Below, piece after piece: positions 61,636 to 64,000 of a DNA stretch of 64,000 bases (its first letter is position 1; every line of letters starts with the position of its first letter). The notes below the pieces were generated by a model. That model was not told the DNA's origin and did not search any database. It was given only the letters and a program-made list of their open reading frames with translations. Made by a program: the position numbers and the translations under genes. The DNA is taken from positions 110,547-174,546 of the forward strand of contig JAEUVJ010000002.1 in NCBI GenBank assembly GCA_016787085.1, in the 5' to 3' direction. The stretch is from Chitinophagaceae bacterium. Its GTDB lineage: Bacteria > Bacteroidota > Bacteroidia > Chitinophagales > Chitinophagaceae.

Positions 61636-64000
61636 TAGTGATGATATGAGGTATTTTACTTTGTGCAGTTTTTCTTCCGAATCTTTCTTTCAATCTATCT
61701 ACCAAATAATACAGCATCGGCACTAAATAAACAGTCAGTATTAAAGAAGACAAAAGCCCGCCAATAATAACCCAGGCCAACCCATTTTTCCATTCGCTGG
61801 CTGTTCCTTTTGCCAGCGCAATAGGCAGCATACCAAATACCATTGCCAAAGTGGTCATTAATATTGGACGCATACGTTCCTTACCGGCTTTAATTAATGC
61901 CTCTTTGTAGTGCATGCCCTGTGCCTTTAACTGATTGGTAAAATCAACAATCAGAATAGCATTTTTTACTACCAATCCCATCAGCATTATCAAACCAAGC
62001 AGAGCAAATAAACTTAAGTTACTTAATGCTAAATTCAATGCAAGGAAAGCACCAATGGCTGCTACTAAAATAGAAAACAAAGCAACAAAGGGATAAACGA
62101 AATTGTCGTATAAGGCAACCATAATTAAATAAATGAGCAAAAACGAAATCATTAAAACAGAACCCAAAGCACCAAAACTATCATTCTGTCGTTTTATATC
62201 ACTTCCCCATGTCATATCTATTCCACTTGCCAGAGGATTTTTTTGGAGATACGCCACTACTTCATCCGCAACCGTTCCTGACGGACGGCCTAAAGCATCG
62301 GCAGTGAGTGTTACAGCAGGCTGGCGGTCTTTTCTTTCTAACAGTGACGGAGAGTTATCTCTCTCCACTTTTGCAAACTGCGAAACTTCTATTGGCAAAC
62401 CCATTGGATTAACAATAGATAACCGTTTTACATCGTCATAGTTTTTTCGTTCAAACTCATCTAACCAAATTCTTACAGGATACTCTGTTCCGTTTTCTGT
62501 AAGTGTTGCATCATCATTACCGGTAAATGCTGTCCTTAAATTCAACCCGGTATAAGCAGTTGTTAATCCCAATCGCTGCATCTTATCTTTATCGGGAACT
62601 ATTTTATATTCAGGGCTTCCGGCCTCTACTGATAAACGGACATTATCTGCACCTGGTATTTTTTCTACAATAGATTTTAATTCATTACCTGATTTCATTA
62701 CCAAATTCAAATCATTTCCGCTTAAAGTAATTTCTATTGGCGCAGAACGTGGCACTAAACCCAATGCTGCCATCGAATAATTTATTGCAGGATACTTTAA
62801 TTTCAACTCTTCCCGAAGTGTTTTCATAAACTCTTCAGTTGCCAAATTATTAAGTTCCTTTTTAGATTTTAATTGAATGGTAAATTCAGTCTTATTTGCC
62901 GAGCCTACACCCAGACTTCCTATACCTGTACTCGGGCCGCCTACATTACTGAATACTGTTGCCACTTCTTTTTGTTGCAGAATATAGGTTTCTACCTGTT
63001 GAGATACTAAATTATTTTGCTGGATAGATGTGGACCTATCAAATTCTAAACTCATCCGAAACTTACCCTGGTCGCCGGTTGATATTAATTCCTTACCAAT
63101 AATTCCCTGCCTCATTATACCTAAAGTCATTGCAAAAAGCAGCACTACTATTCCGGTAAAAATCAACTTATGGCTTAACACCCATTCTAATTGTTTGCCA
63201 TACCAATTGATAACTTTATCTAACTGATGTTCAAACCAAAGCAGAAAGCGATTGAAAAAATTAGCAGGTTTTAAATCTTCTTTCTTGCCAATTCGAGATG
63301 CCAGCCAGGGAGTTAATGTAAAACCCACCAGCAAACTGGTGAGTGTAGAGGTTACCACCACTACTGAAAATTGTTTGAGCATATCAGCTACAAAAACCTG
63401 TAAAAACAGGATTGGTAAAAACACCACTACATCAACCAAAGTGATGGACAAAGCGGCAAACCCTATTTCCATTCGGCCATCCATTGCAGCAACCCGTTTT
63501 TCCTTTCCTTTATCCAAATGCTTTTGAATATTTTCCAATACTACAACGGCATCATCTACCAGGATACCGATGATTAATGACATGGCCAGCAAAGTCATCA
63601 GGTTAAGTGTATAACCCAACAACCACATTACTGCAAAAGCAGTAACTAAAGATGTGGGAATGGCGACGATTACAATTAATGAGTTTCTAAAACTCCGCAG
63701 GAATAAAAGCATTACCAACGAAACCAATAGTACTGCTAATATCAAATCAAACACCACTGAATTAACTGCAGCAATAGTATTATCGGTACTGTCGTCTGCA
63801 ATGATAAACTTTACACCTGCATTGGTATTTTGCCCTTCAATTGCTTTAAATTTATTACGAACCAATTTTGAAACATCAACCGCATTGGCATCGCCCTGTT
63901 TTTTCAACATGAGTCCAATGCCATTTTTACCATTATACCGGCTGATGGATGTTGTTTCTTTAATTCCATCGGTTACAGTAGCTACATCTTTTAAATAAAC
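61619..64000 (-). CDS. RND efflux transporter, AcrB/HAE1 type (5' end beyond window)
   Basis: The visible 794 codons cover the C-terminal three quarters of an inner-membrane drug/metabolite pump. The frame is open to the window edge: upstream of the Met at 63910 it reads VYLKDVATVTDG, a typical porter-domain segment. The proton-relay motif GILVDDAVVVLENI in transmembrane helix 4 carries the paired Asp of HAE1 pumps; the second half includes SFLLIYLIMVALYDNF and the AILIVDF helix. Needs a periplasmic adaptor and outer-membrane channel, probably encoded upstream outside the window. Confidence 0.93.
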   Translation of the reverse strand, partial: VYLKDVATVTDGIKETTSISRYNGKNGIGLMLKKQGDANAVDVSKLVRNKFKAIEGQNTNAGVKFIIADDSTDNTIAAVNSVVFDLILAVLLVSLVMLLFLRSFRNSLIVIVAIPTSLVTAFAVMWLLGYTLNLMTLLAMSLIIGILVDDAVVVLENIQKHLDKGKEKRVAAMDGRMEIGFAALSITLVDVVVFLPILFLQVFVADMLKQFSVVVVTSTLTSLLVGFTLTPWLASRIGKKEDLKPANFFNRFLLWFEHQLDKVINWYGKQLEWVLSHKLIFTGIVVLLFAMTLGIMRQGIIGKELISTGDQGKFRMSLEFDRSTSIQQNNLVSQQVETYILQQKEVATVFSNVGGPSTGIGSLGVGSANKTEFTIQLKSKKELNNLATEEFMKTLREELKLKYPAINYSMAALGLVPRSAPIEITLSGNDLNLVMKSGNELKSIVEKIPGADNVRLSVEAGSPEYKIVPDKDKMQRLGLTTAYTGLNLRTAFTGNDDATLTENGTEYPVRIWLDEFERKNYDDVKRLSIVNPMGLPIEVSQFAKVERDNSPSLLERKDRQPAVTLTADALGRPSGTVADEVVAYLQKNPLASGIDMTWGSDIKRQNDSFGALGSVLMISFLLIYLIMVALYDNFVYPFVALFSILVAAIGAFLALNLALSNLSLFALLGLIMLMGLVVKNAILIVDFTNQLKAQGMHYKEALIKAGKERMRPILMTTLAMVFGMLPIALAKGTASEWKNGLAWVIIGGLLSSLILTVYLVPMLYYLVDRLKERFGRKTAQSKIPHIITNGTVS

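Noticed and set aside
1..64000. CRISPR array, rRNA, intact tRNA or prophage
   Set aside because: No regularly spaced short repeats, rRNA core sequences, complete cloverleaf or phage structural genes were seen.

Overview
The window looks like chromosomal DNA of a Bacteroidota bacterium, most likely of the Chitinophagia/Chitinophagaceae type. Supporting signs are three SusC/SusD outer-membrane uptake pairs, a PorQ-like type IX secretion protein, a DUF5683 protein next to ParB, OmpA with thrombospondin type-3 repeats, LytTR and NarL-type two-component systems, many lipoprotein signals ending in SCKK or SC, and at least one good Bacteroidota-type promoter (TTG, 19 bp, TAnnTTTG) in front of lon. 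The genus cannot be named from sequence alone. No rRNA, intact tRNA, CRISPR array or prophage was seen.

Layout. 1-9.8 kb: a 5'-cut L,D-transpeptidase, an OmpA-type protein, a cupin, a small lipoprotein, a GNAT acetyltransferase, a ParDE toxin-antitoxin pair with a palindromic operator, a possible TIM-barrel protein, an M20 amidohydrolase, a YwqK/MORN-repeat lipoprotein and an orphan protein. 9.9-16.5 kb: a minus-strand block of parA, parB, DUF5683, dapB, a TPR sensor kinase and a LuxR-type regulator, interrupted by two copies of a 193-bp MITE-like element. 16.7-23.6 kb: a metallophosphoesterase, two beta-barrel proteins, Lon and PorQ. 24.2-28.8 kb (minus): a tightly packed cell-surface operon of a 55-aa membrane protein with a DPGSGS motif, a SAM methyltransferase, two paralogous membrane-bound sulfatase-fold enzymes and, 19 nt further on, a PIG-L-type deacetylase. 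28.8-32.3 kb: an M42 peptidase, a UbiA-like membrane protein, a lipoprotein and a LuxE-like adenylating enzyme.

32.4-53.5 kb: a LytS/LytTR two-component system, divergent from the first of three SusC/SusD operons, all on the plus strand. Operon 1 also carries a DUF4397 lipoprotein and operon 3 a DUF1735-type lipoprotein. No glycoside hydrolase is nearby, so the substrates are unknown. The three SusC genes share one upstream architecture: a direct repeat with a 21-bp period, an inverted half-site 29-30 bp further on, and a TTG-like element exactly 11 nt after that. A 21-bp period is typical of LytTR-family binding sites, so the neighbouring LytTR regulator is a reasonable candidate controller. 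Between operons 1 and 2 lies a transposition-related segment: a RAYT (REP-associated tyrosine transposase) gene, REP-like hairpins, a duplicated copy of the RAYT 3' end, a WapI-like possible immunity gene and an AT-rich lipoprotein gene.

53.5-64 kb: an AT-rich accessory region. It starts with several terminator-like hairpins and a truncated tRNA-Leu-like fragment that still has its own terminator. It then holds a YhcG/DUF1016 nuclease, a DNA methyltransferase with a probable PD-(D/E)XK partner, gene remnants including a broken DUF2202 copy, an intact DUF2202 lipoprotein, an LpxR-like lipid A deacylase and the 3' part of an RND efflux pump that runs off the window.
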